Shown here: positions 9,376 to 17,925 of the stretch, in pieces
Layout: each line of letters opens with the position of its first letter
How positions within the stretch are numbered: the stretch's first letter is position 1
Assembly: GCF_905397435.1 (NCBI RefSeq)
Contig: NZ_CAJPVI010000025.1
Location: 1-64,000 of the forward strand
Length of the DNA: 64,000 nt
Direction: 5' to 3'
Origin: Cupriavidus numazuensis
Lineage (GTDB): Bacteria > Pseudomonadota > Gammaproteobacteria > Burkholderiales > Burkholderiaceae
Translations under genes and position numbers: made by a program
The notes under the pieces: generated by a model
Databases searched by the model: none
Told to the model about the DNA's origin: nothing
Seen by the model: only the letters and a program-made list of their open reading frames with translations

Positions 9376-10263
9376 CTACCGCTCCATGATCGCCGTCAGC
9401 GTATCCACGAACGCCAGCGCCAGCCGAGACAACGGCTCGGTCTGCACATGGAATATCTGTACCGAGGCATTGACCCTGGTACGGATCGGCACCGCCACCA
9501 GGTCGGGCCAGTCCTGGCCCAGCACCGTCATGGCATCGACCAGCGCAATGCCCGCGCCGGCCTGGGCCAGCGCCCTGGCCACGTGGGCCTGTTCGACCTG
9601 CACGCGCATGTCCGGCTGGCTGCCTTCACTGCCGAACACCTCATGCACCAGCAGCCCGAACGGCACGTCTGGACCGTATCCGATCAGATCCTCGCCAGCC
9701 AGTTCGGCAGGGCGTATCGAGCTGCGCGCGCTCAGGCGGTGACCGGCCGGAACCAACGCGACGATCGGGTTCTTTACCAGCAAGCGCGATTCCAGGTTCG
9801 GGTGCGTGAGCGGCATGTTCGATACGGCCAGATCTACCTGCCCGGAGATCAGCCCGCGCAGCATATTGACCGGAATCTGCGTGCGCACCACTACGCGCAC
9901 GGCCGGGTGTGCGCGCCGGAATCCGGCGATGGCACGTGGCAGCACTGTCTGGCCGAGGTTCGGGCTGCATGAGATGCGCAGGCTGCCGGTACGGTTCGCG
10001 GCCAGATCCTCCGCGATCTCGTTGACACGCTCCACGCCTTCGTAGACGACATTGACTTCGCTCAGCAGCCGGCGCGCTTCCGGCGTGGGATGCAAACGCC
10101 CCTTGGTGCGCTCGAACAGCGTCAGCCCGAGCCGCTGCTCGGTATGCGCAAGCAGGCGGCTGATCGCGGGCTGAGACACGTACAGCAGCTTTGACGCGCC
10201 ACTGACCGAGCCGGTCAGCATGACCGCGCGGAACACCTCGATCTGGCGGAGGTTCATCTTCAT
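9376..10263 (-). CDS. LysR-family transcriptional regulator
   Basis: 295 residues with the N-terminal LysR helix-turn-helix (FRAVMLTGSVSGASKLLYVS, then QPAISRLLAHTE) and a C-terminal effector-binding domain from about residue 90. ATG 10263 is taken as start; ATG 10257 is possible. It is divergent from the ornithine-cyclodeaminase-like operon and a TAACAC-A-GTGTTA palindrome sits directly before its start, so it probably autoregulates and controls 10511-14601. The sequence resembles NocR/OccR-type regulators of amino-acid or opine catabolism, but the ligand cannot be read from it. Confidence 0.9.
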   Translation of the reverse strand: MKMNLRQIEVFRAVMLTGSVSGASKLLYVSQPAISRLLAHTEQRLGLTLFERTKGRLHPTPEARRLLSEVNVVYEGVERVNEIAEDLAANRTGSLRISCSPNLGQTVLPRAIAGFRRAHPAVRVVVRTQIPVNMLRGLISGQVDLAVSNMPLTHPNLESRLLVKNPIVALVPAGHRLSARSSIRPAELAGEDLIGYGPDVPFGLLVHEVFGSEGSQPDMRVQVEQAHVARALAQAGAGIALVDAMTVLGQDWPDLVAVPIRTRVNASVQIFHVQTEPLSRLALAFVDTLTAIMER

Positions 10264-10268
10264 AGCAT

Positions 10269-10281
10269 TAACACAGTGTTA
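10269..10281. promoter_or_regulatory. LysR-type T-N11-A binding site
   Basis: A perfect 6-1-6 inverted repeat, TAACAC-A-GTGTTA, six bases upstream of the LysR start codon. This fits the T-N11-A core bound by LysR regulators and would place the protein on its own promoter and the divergent operon promoter. Confidence 0.6.
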
Positions 10282-10510
10282 TGGATGGTGCATATATAAG
10301 CATATGACAGTTAAGGCCGGCGTACCTACACTGAATCCACCGAAACGCTTCAGAAGCCCAGCAAATCAAGGCCTTGCGCACTGCACCAAAGCGAAGCAAT
10401 GCACCGCGAAAGGGCTCGGGCGCAACCGCTTCCGATGCATGAGGCACCGACCTGGCAGGCCTTTCAACACCCGACCAAACAACCAAACGACCAAACGGAC
10501 AGGAGACTGT

Positions 10511-11512
10511 ATGAGCGACATCCACCTCACCTACATCAACGGCAAGGACATTGCACGCCTGGAACTGACCGATGCCGAGATCATTGCGGCAGTCGAACAG
10601 GCGCTGGTCGCGCAGGGCAATGGCCAGACCGTGATCGAGCCACGCGTGCACCTGATGCCTGATCCCGCCTTCAATGGCCACTTCAACGTGCTGCGCGGCT
10701 ACGTGGCACCGCTCGGGCTGGCCGGCGTGAAGATCGTCGGGGACTACGTCGACAACTACAAGCTTGGCCTGCCGTCGGAAATGGCCATGCTGAACCTGTT
10801 TGACCCGCGCACCGGCATGCCGGTCGCGATGATCGACGCGACGTTCATCACCGACGCCCGTACCGGCGCGCTGACCGCGCTTGGTGCGAAGCACCTTGCC
10901 CGGCGCGACAGCAAGGTACTGGGCCATATCGGCGCGCGCGGCACCTCTTACTGGAACGTCCGGCTGCTCGATAGCCTGTTCGACTTCGACGAGATCCGCG
11001 TGCATTCGCGCCGCCCGGAAAGCCGCAATGCCTTCGCGGCAAAGCTGGAACGCGATCTCGGCAAGAAGATCGTCGTGACCGAGGACTGGGAATCGTGCGT
11101 GCGCGATGCCGACATCGTGGTCGAGGCCTCACGCCTGGACCGTCCGACGCCGATGCTCAAGACCGAATGGATCAAGCGCGGCGCGTTCGTCGTGCCGTAC
11201 GGCACCATGAGTGCGGTGGAACTGTCGCTGACCGACATCATGACGAAGCTGGTCGTCGATGACTGGGGCCAGTGCAAGGGCGGCATGTTCGGCTCGCTGC
11301 GTGCCCATGTGGAAGCGGGCAAGCTGTCGGAACAGACGCTGTATGCGGAACTCGGCGAGATCGCGGCCGGCCGCAAGCCGGGTCGTCAGAGCGACGACGA
11401 GACCAACCTGTTCTGGCACCGCGGCCTGTCGCTGAGCGACATTGCGCTCGGTCACGCCATCCTGCAGAAGGCAGGCGAGCGCGGGCTGGGCCAGCGGCTG
11501 GTGTACGCATGA
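10511..11512 (+). CDS. Ornithine cyclodeaminase / mu-crystallin family protein
   Basis: 333 residues; ATG 10511 follows AGGAGACTGT. The Rossmann NAD-binding region appears as GHIGARGTSYWNVRLL (near 140-155) with FITDARTGALTALGAKHLA before it, the hallmark of the family that includes ornithine cyclodeaminase, alanine dehydrogenase and ketimine reductases. The expected glycine-rich GTGxQA motif is here GARGTS, a noticeable variation. The stop overlaps the next ATG (ATGA). Context with a LysR regulator, an acyl-CoA dehydrogenase and a Bug receptor suggests catabolism of an amino or imino acid; exact substrate unknown. Confidence 0.85.
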   Translation: MSDIHLTYINGKDIARLELTDAEIIAAVEQALVAQGNGQTVIEPRVHLMPDPAFNGHFNVLRGYVAPLGLAGVKIVGDYVDNYKLGLPSEMAMLNLFDPRTGMPVAMIDATFITDARTGALTALGAKHLARRDSKVLGHIGARGTSYWNVRLLDSLFDFDEIRVHSRRPESRNAFAAKLERDLGKKIVVTEDWESCVRDADIVVEASRLDRPTPMLKTEWIKRGAFVVPYGTMSAVELSLTDIMTKLVVDDWGQCKGGMFGSLRAHVEAGKLSEQTLYAELGEIAAGRKPGRQSDDETNLFWHRGLSLSDIALGHAILQKAGERGLGQRLVYA

Positions 11513-12339
11513 TCGCGAGCGCACGCATGTATGCCGTGGCCGCGCCGGTGGCGCGCGCCTGGCAGGCGCTGTTTGCGCGTGTCGCCGACTGCGCTGGCGT
11601 GGACATGCCCTATGTCGAGCATGCCGCGCCGGCACCGGTCAGCGCGCTGTGGGCGCGGCCGGACTGCGGCTGCGTATTCATGTGCGGCTATCCATATGCG
11701 TGCGCGCCGGAAGGGCGCGAACTGCTTGCCGCGCCGGTGCCGGCCGGGCCGCGTTATCAGGGACGCCCGATCTATTTCAGCGAGTTCATCGTGCGTGCCG
11801 ATTCGCCTGCGCAAACGCTGGCGCAGACGTTCGGCGACCGGCTCGCGTGCATGCTGCCGGAATCGAACTCGGGCTACAACGCGCCGCGCCACTTCCTGAT
11901 GCGGCAGGCGCCAGCCGGGGCACGCACGCTCTACCGGCCGACCGCCCGGCCCACGCCGACACCGCTTGCGACCATCGACGCGGTGATCGACGGCGCGGCC
12001 GAGGTCGGCGTGGTCGACAGCTATGTGCTGGACCTGCTGCGCGCCTACGCGCCGGAACGCGTCGCGCGGCTGCGGACGCTGGACCACACGCCAGCCGCGC
12101 CGATTCCGCCGCTGGTCGCATCCGCGCAGATCGGCGCCGAGTCGTGTGCCCGCCTACGAGAGGCGTTGCTGGCCATGGACCGCGATCCGCTGGGCGTGAC
12201 GCTACTGGCGCAACTAGGGCTGGCGCGCTTTGCCGCAGTGCAACCGCAGGACTATGCATGCCTGCCCGTGCTTGCGCGGGAGGCGGATGAAGCCGGCTTT
12301 GCGTTGACCGCACCGGCCGAAGACACGGAGCCTGTATGA
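11509..12339 (+). CDS. PhnD-like periplasmic-binding-fold protein without signal peptide
   Basis: 276 residues starting MIASARMYAVAAPVARAWQ, overlapping the cyclodeaminase stop by four bases. The order of segments (CGYPYA, YFSEFIVRADS, SNSGYNAPRHFLM, AEVGVVDSYVLDLL, PAAPIPPLVAS) follows the phosphate/phosphonate-type binding-protein fold. No export signal or lipobox is present, so it is probably cytosolic and acts as a sensor or enzyme-associated binder rather than a transporter component. It is coupled to the next gene by another ATGA. Family assignment is by fold pattern and is moderately sure. Confidence 0.7.
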   Translation: MIASARMYAVAAPVARAWQALFARVADCAGVDMPYVEHAAPAPVSALWARPDCGCVFMCGYPYACAPEGRELLAAPVPAGPRYQGRPIYFSEFIVRADSPAQTLAQTFGDRLACMLPESNSGYNAPRHFLMRQAPAGARTLYRPTARPTPTPLATIDAVIDGAAEVGVVDSYVLDLLRAYAPERVARLRTLDHTPAAPIPPLVASAQIGAESCARLREALLAMDRDPLGVTLLAQLGLARFAAVQPQDYACLPVLAREADEAGFALTAPAEDTEPV

Positions 12340-12385
12340 GCAAGACACTGGACACCCCGCCGCTGCCGAGGACAGCTTCACGCAG

Positions 12386-13519
12386 ATGCTCGCCGCGACC
12401 GAGCGATTCGTGCGCGAGCCTTTGATGCCGCGTGAACAGGAAGTCGAAGAGACCGACCGTGTCCCCGATGCAATCATCGAGGCGATGAAAGCGCAGGGCT
12501 ACTTCGGCTTGTCGATCGCGCAGGAGTATGGCGGCAGCGGACTGAGCGCGGAGCAGCAGGCACGCTTCCAGATGATCCTGAGCCTGAGTTCGCCCGCGTT
12601 CCGCTATGTCTACAGTTCGAACCTGGGCATCGGCTCGCGTGCGATCTCGCTCGACGGCACCGACGCCCAGAAGGCGGAGTTCCTGCCGCGTCTTGCGACC
12701 GGCGAACTCGTCGGCGCCTTTGCGCTGACCGAGCCCGGCGCCGGTTCGGATGCCGGCAGCCTCAGTACGCGCGCCGAGCGGCAGGGCGGCGACTACGTGT
12801 TCAACGGCACCAAGCGCTTCATCACCAACGCCACGCGGGCCGATGTCTTCACCGTCATGGTGCGCACTGATGCGTCGCAACCGGGCGCGGCGGGTGTCAG
12901 CGCGTTCATCGTCGACAGGAACAGCCCTGGGCTGACCGTCGGCAAGCCAGAAAAGAAGATGGGTCACCGCAGCTCCCAGATCGCCGATGTCGTGTTCGAC
13001 AACGTGCGCGTGCCGGCGGAACGGTTGATCGGCGGCGAAGAAGGCAGGGGTTTCCGCACCGCGATGAAAACGCTCGACCATGGCCGCATCAATATTGCCG
13101 CGATGGGCGTCGGCATGGCACAGCGCTTGCTCGATGAAGCCGTGGCGTACGCGGGCGAGCGACGCCAGTTCGGGCGCGCCATCATCGACTTCCAGCTTGT
13201 GCAGGCCATGCTTGCCGATTCGGAGGTCGACATCCAGGCCGCGCGCGCGATGACGCTGGCTGCAGCGCGGCAGATCGACACGGCGCGCAGCGCTTTGAAG
13301 GAAGCGGCCGCGGCCAAGTACTTTTCGTCCGAGATGCTGTGCCGCGTGGCCGACCGCGCGGTGCAGGTGTTCGGCGGCGCGGGCTATGTCGCCGACTATC
13401 CGGTCGAGCGTATGTATCGCGATGCACGCCTGCTGCGGCTGTACGAAGGGACGAGCCAGATCCTGCAGATCGTGATCGCGCGCGCCATCGGCAGTGAGCG
13501 CGGATTGCGCGTCGCCTGA
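12386..13519 (+). CDS. Acyl-CoA dehydrogenase with an apparent 5' frameshift
   Basis: The intact frame from ATG 12386 gives 377 residues of an acyl-CoA dehydrogenase: FALTEPGAGSDAGSL flavin/substrate motif and RLYEGTSQILQI, where Glu is the catalytic base of the MCAD-type group. It oxidises an acyl-CoA to enoyl-CoA with FAD. An ATGA-coupled start exists at 12336 (MSKTLDTP...) but in another frame; adding one base near 12357-12360 would join it as MSKTLDTP-AAAEDSFTQML. Either the true start is 12386 and the protein lacks about 18 residues, or one base has been lost by mutation or sequencing error. Confidence 0.82.
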   Translation: MLAATERFVREPLMPREQEVEETDRVPDAIIEAMKAQGYFGLSIAQEYGGSGLSAEQQARFQMILSLSSPAFRYVYSSNLGIGSRAISLDGTDAQKAEFLPRLATGELVGAFALTEPGAGSDAGSLSTRAERQGGDYVFNGTKRFITNATRADVFTVMVRTDASQPGAAGVSAFIVDRNSPGLTVGKPEKKMGHRSSQIADVVFDNVRVPAERLIGGEEGRGFRTAMKTLDHGRINIAAMGVGMAQRLLDEAVAYAGERRQFGRAIIDFQLVQAMLADSEVDIQAARAMTLAAARQIDTARSALKEAAAAKYFSSEMLCRVADRAVQVFGGAGYVADYPVERMYRDARLLRLYEGTSQILQIVIARAIGSERGLRVA

Positions 13520-13584
13520 AACCACGCCCGCATGCGCCACAAACCGGATTGTTGTTACGTAAGGTCAAGCCAGGGGGAACTGCA

Positions 13585-14601
13585 ATGAAGCCAGTCAGCA
13601 AAACTATCGTCAACCGTATTGCCGCGCGCTATCTGCTCGCTTGCGTCGCGGCCTGCATGCCGTGGCTCGCACTTGCGCCCGCACAGGCCCAGGGCGCCGC
13701 GCAGCACTATCCGGCAAAGCCCGTGCGCATGGTGGTGCCGTTCGCGGCGGGCGGGCCGGCCGATGTGCTCGGCCGCACGGTGGGAGAGGGAATCTCAAAA
13801 GCCACCGGCCAGAGCGTGCTGGTCGACAACAAGGCCGGCGCCGCCGGCACCATCGGCGTCGACATGGTGGCCAAGGCCGCGCCCGACGGCTACACGCTCG
13901 CGATCGTGCCGGTCGGCAATATCGCCGTGAATCCGTCGCTGATGCCGAACCTGCCGTACAAGCCCGCCGACCTCGCGCCGGTAGCCATGCTGGCCACGGC
14001 CGAGAACGTGCTGGTGGTGAACGCCTCCACATCGGTGAAATCGCTGTCGGACCTGCTCAAGCTGGCCGCACAGAAGCCGGGCCAGCTTACCTTTGCGTCC
14101 CCCGGTGCCGGCAGCCAGGCGCACCTGGCCGGCGAACTGCTGCAGCAGGATGCCAACATCAAGCTGATCCACGTGCCGTACAAGGGCGTGAGCCCGGCCA
14201 TGACCGATGTGGTGGGCGGACAGGTGACGATGATGTTCGCGCAGCTTTCGTCGGCGCTGCCCTATATCAAGGCCGGCAAGCTGGTGCCGCTCGGCGTGGC
14301 CAGCGCGCGCCGCTCGGCCGTACTGCCCGACGTGCCGACCATTGCCGAGCAGGGATTGCCGAAGTTCGAGGCCGTATCGTGGTACGCATTGATGGCACCG
14401 GCCGGCACGCCGCAGGACGTGCTGCGCAAGCTCAGCAAGCAAACGGATACCGTGCTGGCGGACCCTGCGCTCAAGGAAAAGCTCGCAACGCTCGGCATGG
14501 AAGCGGCCGGCGGCACGCCGGAACAGCTTGCCGCGACGATCCAGAAGGAAAGCGTCCGCTGGGCGGGGCTGATCCGCCAGCGGCATATCACCATCGACTG
14601 A
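13585..14601 (+). CDS. Bug/TctC-family tripartite tricarboxylate transporter binding protein
   Basis: 338 residues with a signal peptide (LLACVAACMPWLALAPAQA) and the family's conserved YPAKPVRMVVPFAAGGPADVL, NKAGAAGTIGVD and DGYTLAI segments. Periplasmic solute receptor for carboxylates or amino-acid-like ligands. AGGGGG precedes the ATG. No TctA/TctB membrane genes are nearby, the usual situation for the expanded Bug family of Burkholderiales. It ends the LysR-divergent operon. Confidence 0.93.
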   Translation: MKPVSKTIVNRIAARYLLACVAACMPWLALAPAQAQGAAQHYPAKPVRMVVPFAAGGPADVLGRTVGEGISKATGQSVLVDNKAGAAGTIGVDMVAKAAPDGYTLAIVPVGNIAVNPSLMPNLPYKPADLAPVAMLATAENVLVVNASTSVKSLSDLLKLAAQKPGQLTFASPGAGSQAHLAGELLQQDANIKLIHVPYKGVSPAMTDVVGGQVTMMFAQLSSALPYIKAGKLVPLGVASARRSAVLPDVPTIAEQGLPKFEAVSWYALMAPAGTPQDVLRKLSKQTDTVLADPALKEKLATLGMEAAGGTPEQLAATIQKESVRWAGLIRQRHITID

Positions 14602-14602
14602 A

Positions 14603-14633
14603 CGCTGGAGCGCTCGCTACACGCGCTCCAGCG
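14603..14633. terminator. Inverted repeat between convergent genes
   Basis: CGCTGGAGCG (14603-14612) and CGCTCCAGCG (14624-14633) form a 10-bp stem with an 11-base loop, spanning the end of the MOSC gene. No T-run; a bidirectional terminator role is inferred. Confidence 0.45.
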
Positions 14634-15159
14634 CGCGGTGTGGCAGCGGCGGCAACACCGCCTCGATGTTGTCGCCGGGCCGGATGATGCCGCCGGCCAG
14701 GACCACGCCCATCACGCCGGCCTTGCGCACCAGCTGCCCTTGCGCGTCGCGGTACACGACCTGCGCGAGCAATCCCTGCCGGAATTGCTCGATCTGCGCG
14801 CATGGGTTGCGCAGGCCGGTGACCTCGATCTCGGCGTCGCCGATCCGCAGCCGCGTGCCCGTCGGCAGCGCGAGCAGATCGATGCCGGTGGTGGTGATGT
14901 TCTCGCCAAGCTCGCCATAGGCGACGGCAAAGCCTGCCGTCGCCAGCTCGGCGTGGAGTTCGGCATGGATCAGGTGAACCTGGCGCAGGTTGGGCCGCGT
15001 CGGGTCCACCGCCACGCGCGAACGGTGCTGCACGGTGGCGCCGGCATGGGCATCGCCTTCCACGCCCAGTCCGGGCAGCAGGCGAATGGCATCCTCGCCT
15101 GTCTTGCTGAACGCATGCCGGGGGCTGCGGCTGACGGCGACTACACGCGGCGCAGGCAT
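14617..15159 (-). CDS. MOSC-domain protein at the end of the phn operon
   Basis: 180 residues matching the MOSC (molybdenum cofactor sulfurase C-terminal) domain, with ELGENITTTGIDLLALPTG, RIGDAEIEVTGLRNPC and the family's conserved Cys (Cys120 here). MOSC proteins handle sulfur or bind molybdopterin-like ligands. Its ATG lies one base after the phnM stop, so it is the last gene of phnG-M. It is not one of the classical C-P lyase components; its role in phosphonate use is unknown. Confidence 0.85.
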   Translation of the reverse strand: MPAPRVVAVSRSPRHAFSKTGEDAIRLLPGLGVEGDAHAGATVQHRSRVAVDPTRPNLRQVHLIHAELHAELATAGFAVAYGELGENITTTGIDLLALPTGTRLRIGDAEIEVTGLRNPCAQIEQFRQGLLAQVVYRDAQGQLVRKAGVMGVVLAGGIIRPGDNIEAVLPPLPHRALERV

Positions 15160-15160
15160 A

Positions 15161-16378
15161 TCACGCGACCTCGCGCACCGGGGCTTGCACCCCCGGCGCC
15201 TGGGCGCGTACGTGCTGCACGGCCGGGTAGCCGGCAGAGAACACCAGCCGCCCAGCGCACCATGTGTGCGTCACCAGCGGCTGTCCGGCGACATGGGAGA
15301 CGGCGATCACGTCCGCACGCGAACCCGGCACCAGGCGGCCCCGGTCGCTCAGCAGGCACGCGTCGGCCGGGTTGGCCGTCACCAGTGCGAGCGCCTCGTT
15401 GAGCGGCAGTCCGGCCTGCTGCGCGGCGGTGAAGGCGGCTGCGATCAGCGTCGAGGGCTGGTAGTCCGAGCACAGGATATGGCCAACGCCCGCGTGGATC
15501 GCGTCGATCGCGCGCATCGAGCCGCTCTGGCTCTTGCCGCGCAGCACGTTGGGCGCGCCAAGGATGGTCGGCAGCGCGTGGTCTGCCGCCGCCTGCGCGG
15601 TTTCCACGTTGATCGGGAACTCGCTCATGCGCACGCCGAGCGCGTGCATCGCGGCAATGCGCTGCGGGGAATCGTCGTCGTGGCTCGCCGTCGGGATCTG
15701 CAGGCGGTGGGCCTGCGCCACCAGGCGCTGCACACGCTCATGCGCGCCTGCGAGCTGCGCGGCCTTCTTTTCGGCTGCATCGACCGCCTCTTCGCGGCTC
15801 ATGCCGTGGTTACCCATCATGTACGACAGGTAAGCGTCCAGCGTCTTGAACTGGCCCTGTCCCGGCGAATGGTCCATGACCGAGAGCAGGTCCACGACGC
15901 CTTCTGCCATCAGTGCTTCGAGCACCGGCACGGCAGTGGCATCGGTCACTTCATAGCGGCAATGGATGCGGTTGTCGACGAGGCTGTGGCTGCGATAGGC
16001 GGCCACGGTGCGCACCAGTGTGGATGCGGTTTCGTTGTTGCGCACGCCGAACTGGTTGCTCGCGAACGACAGCGCGTGGTACGGCGTGGTGATACCGGCC
16101 GCGGCATTGCGGCGGTCCACCTGCGCCACGGCGAAATCGAGCGGAAACATCACGCCAGCGCGCGGTTCGGCTTCCTTTTCGATGGCGTCCGAATGAACGT
16201 CGATCAGCCCGGGCATCACGGTGTGGCCGCGCAGGTCGAATACCTGCGCCGAAGCCGGCACGGTATGCGGGGCCGGTTCGATCGCGGCAATGTGGCCGTT
16301 CTCGATCAGCAGCGCGCTATCGGGCAACACGCGGTCAGGCAGGACCAGGGTGGCGTGTGTCAGGTAGGTGGAAGACAT
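15161..16378 (-). CDS. phnM: Alpha-D-ribose 1-methylphosphonate 5-triphosphate diphosphatase
   Basis: 405 residues of the amidohydrolase superfamily. Metal-binding motifs are visible as GLIDVHSDAIEKEAEPR (HxD), HDDDS near residue 240 and SDYQPSTL near 310. PhnM removes pyrophosphate from ribose-1-phosphonate-5-triphosphate to give the substrate of the C-P lyase core. It follows phnL by 39 bases and precedes the MOSC gene by one base. A second phnM-like gene lies at 22129-23355. Confidence 0.95.
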   Translation of the reverse strand: MSSTYLTHATLVLPDRVLPDSALLIENGHIAAIEPAPHTVPASAQVFDLRGHTVMPGLIDVHSDAIEKEAEPRAGVMFPLDFAVAQVDRRNAAAGITTPYHALSFASNQFGVRNNETASTLVRTVAAYRSHSLVDNRIHCRYEVTDATAVPVLEALMAEGVVDLLSVMDHSPGQGQFKTLDAYLSYMMGNHGMSREEAVDAAEKKAAQLAGAHERVQRLVAQAHRLQIPTASHDDDSPQRIAAMHALGVRMSEFPINVETAQAAADHALPTILGAPNVLRGKSQSGSMRAIDAIHAGVGHILCSDYQPSTLIAAAFTAAQQAGLPLNEALALVTANPADACLLSDRGRLVPGSRADVIAVSHVAGQPLVTHTWCAGRLVFSAGYPAVQHVRAQAPGVQAPVREVA

Positions 16379-16417
16379 TTCCGGTTCCTGTATCTCTGTA
16401 TCTGTCAGGCAAGGCGT

Positions 16418-17146
16418 TCAGGCAAGAGCCGTCGCGGGTTGCAGCGGCAGCAGGCGCGTGGCGACGGCTTCACGCACGGCGTCATCGTGGAAGATGCCGA
16501 TCAGGCAACGGCCATCGGCCAGCGCTTCGCGAATCAGTTCGACCACCACGGCGCGGTTGTCCGCGTCGAGCGAGGCGGTCGGCTCGTCGAGCAGCAGGAT
16601 TGGGTGTCCGCCGATCAGGCCACGTGCAATGTTAACGCGTTGCTGTTCGCCGCCCGAAAACGTGGCCGGCGGCAGGTCCCACAGCCGGCGTGGCACGTTC
16701 AGGCGCTCCAGCAGCACGGCGGCGCGGGTGCGGGCTTCTTCGTGGCTTGCACCGCGCTGCTGCAGCGGGTCGGCTACGACATCGATGGCCGACACCCGCG
16801 GAATCGCGCGCAGGAACTGGCTGACATAGCCGATCACGTCGCGGCGCAGCTTCAGGATGACTTGCTCGGGCGCATGGCTGAGCGTCACCCACGGTGCGTC
16901 CTGTGCGGTGGCATCACGCAGGCGAATCGTGCCTTCCGTCGCCAGGTAATTGCCGTACAGGCAGCGCAGCAGCGTGCTCTTGCCGGTGCCGGACGGGCCC
17001 GACAGGACCAGGCATTCACCGCCGGCGGCGTCGAAATCGATCGCCTGCAGTACCGGCAGGCGGATGCCACCCTGATTGTGCAGCGTGAACATCTTGCCGA
17101 GGCCACGGACCTCGATCATGGCTTGCTTGGGTGCGGCTTGTGTCAT
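16418..17146 (-). CDS. phnL: C-P lyase subunit PhnL (ABC-type ATPase)
   Basis: 242 residues from ATG 17146 (MTQAAPKQAMIEVRGLGKMF). Walker A GPSGTGKST, signature FSGGEQQRVNIARGL and Walker B ILLLDEPTASLD are all intact. PhnL works with PhnGHI in forming the ribose-phosphonate triphosphate and does not belong to a transporter. It begins two bases after the phnK stop. A longer upstream open frame is the overlap with phnK and is not the start. Confidence 0.95.
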   Translation of the reverse strand: MTQAAPKQAMIEVRGLGKMFTLHNQGGIRLPVLQAIDFDAAGGECLVLSGPSGTGKSTLLRCLYGNYLATEGTIRLRDATAQDAPWVTLSHAPEQVILKLRRDVIGYVSQFLRAIPRVSAIDVVADPLQQRGASHEEARTRAAVLLERLNVPRRLWDLPPATFSGGEQQRVNIARGLIGGHPILLLDEPTASLDADNRAVVVELIREALADGRCLIGIFHDDAVREAVATRLLPLQPATALA

Positions 17147-17148
17147 GG

Positions 17149-17925
17149 TCAGCCTTGCAGGATGGACGAAACCAGCAGCTGCGTATAAGGATGCTGCGGA
17201 TCGTCGAGAATCTGGTCGGTCAGGCCTTGCTCGACCACACGGCCGCCTTGCATCACCAGCGTGCGGTGCGCGAGCAGGCGGGCCACGGCGAGGTCGTGTG
17301 TGACCAGGATGGCGGCAAGATCGAGGTCGGTCACCAGCCGGCGCAACAGATCGAGCAGGCGCGCCTGCACCGAGACGTCGAGCGAAGCCGTGGGTTCGTC
17401 CATGAAGACCAGCCGCGGATGCGTGACGAGGTTGCGCGCGATTTGCAGGCGCTGCTGCATGCCGCCCGAGAACGTGGTGGGCACATCGTCCAGGCGGCCC
17501 AGGTCGATTTCCATCTTTTCGAGCCACGCGCCGGCAATCTCGCGCAGGTCGCCGTAGTGGCGTTCGCCGACCGCCATCAGCCGTTCGGCGATATTGGCAC
17601 CGGCGCTGACCTGCATGCGCAGTCCGTCACGCGCATGCTGGCGCACGAAGCCCCAGTCGGTACGCGCCAGCAGGCGCATGCGCGCGCTCGATAGCGTGGC
17701 CAGATCGGTCAGGCCGGTTTCGCGCATGTCGTAGCTGACACTGCCGCGCTGCGGCGGCGCCTGCATCGACAGCGCCTGCAGCAGCGTGCTCTTGCCGGAG
17801 CCGGATTCGCCGACCACGCACAGCACTTCGCCGGGATAGAGATCGAAGCTCACGTCATGGCAGCCATGCACGCCGTCCCAGGTACGCGTGAGGTTGCGGA
17901 CGGAAAGCAGCGGGGTGGCGCTCAT
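17149..17925 (-). CDS. phnK: C-P lyase subunit PhnK (ABC-type ATPase)
   Basis: 258 residues starting MSATPLLSVRNLTRTWDGVHG. Walker A GESGSGKST, the PhnK-type insert TDWGFVRQHARDGLRM, signature FSGGMQQRLQIARNL and Walker B LVFMDEPTASLD are complete. PhnK docks on the PhnGHIJ core complex. The start codon overlaps the phnJ stop by four bases. Confidence 0.96.
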   Translation of the reverse strand: MSATPLLSVRNLTRTWDGVHGCHDVSFDLYPGEVLCVVGESGSGKSTLLQALSMQAPPQRGSVSYDMRETGLTDLATLSSARMRLLARTDWGFVRQHARDGLRMQVSAGANIAERLMAVGERHYGDLREIAGAWLEKMEIDLGRLDDVPTTFSGGMQQRLQIARNLVTHPRLVFMDEPTASLDVSVQARLLDLLRRLVTDLDLAAILVTHDLAVARLLAHRTLVMQGGRVVEQGLTDQILDDPQHPYTQLLVSSILQG

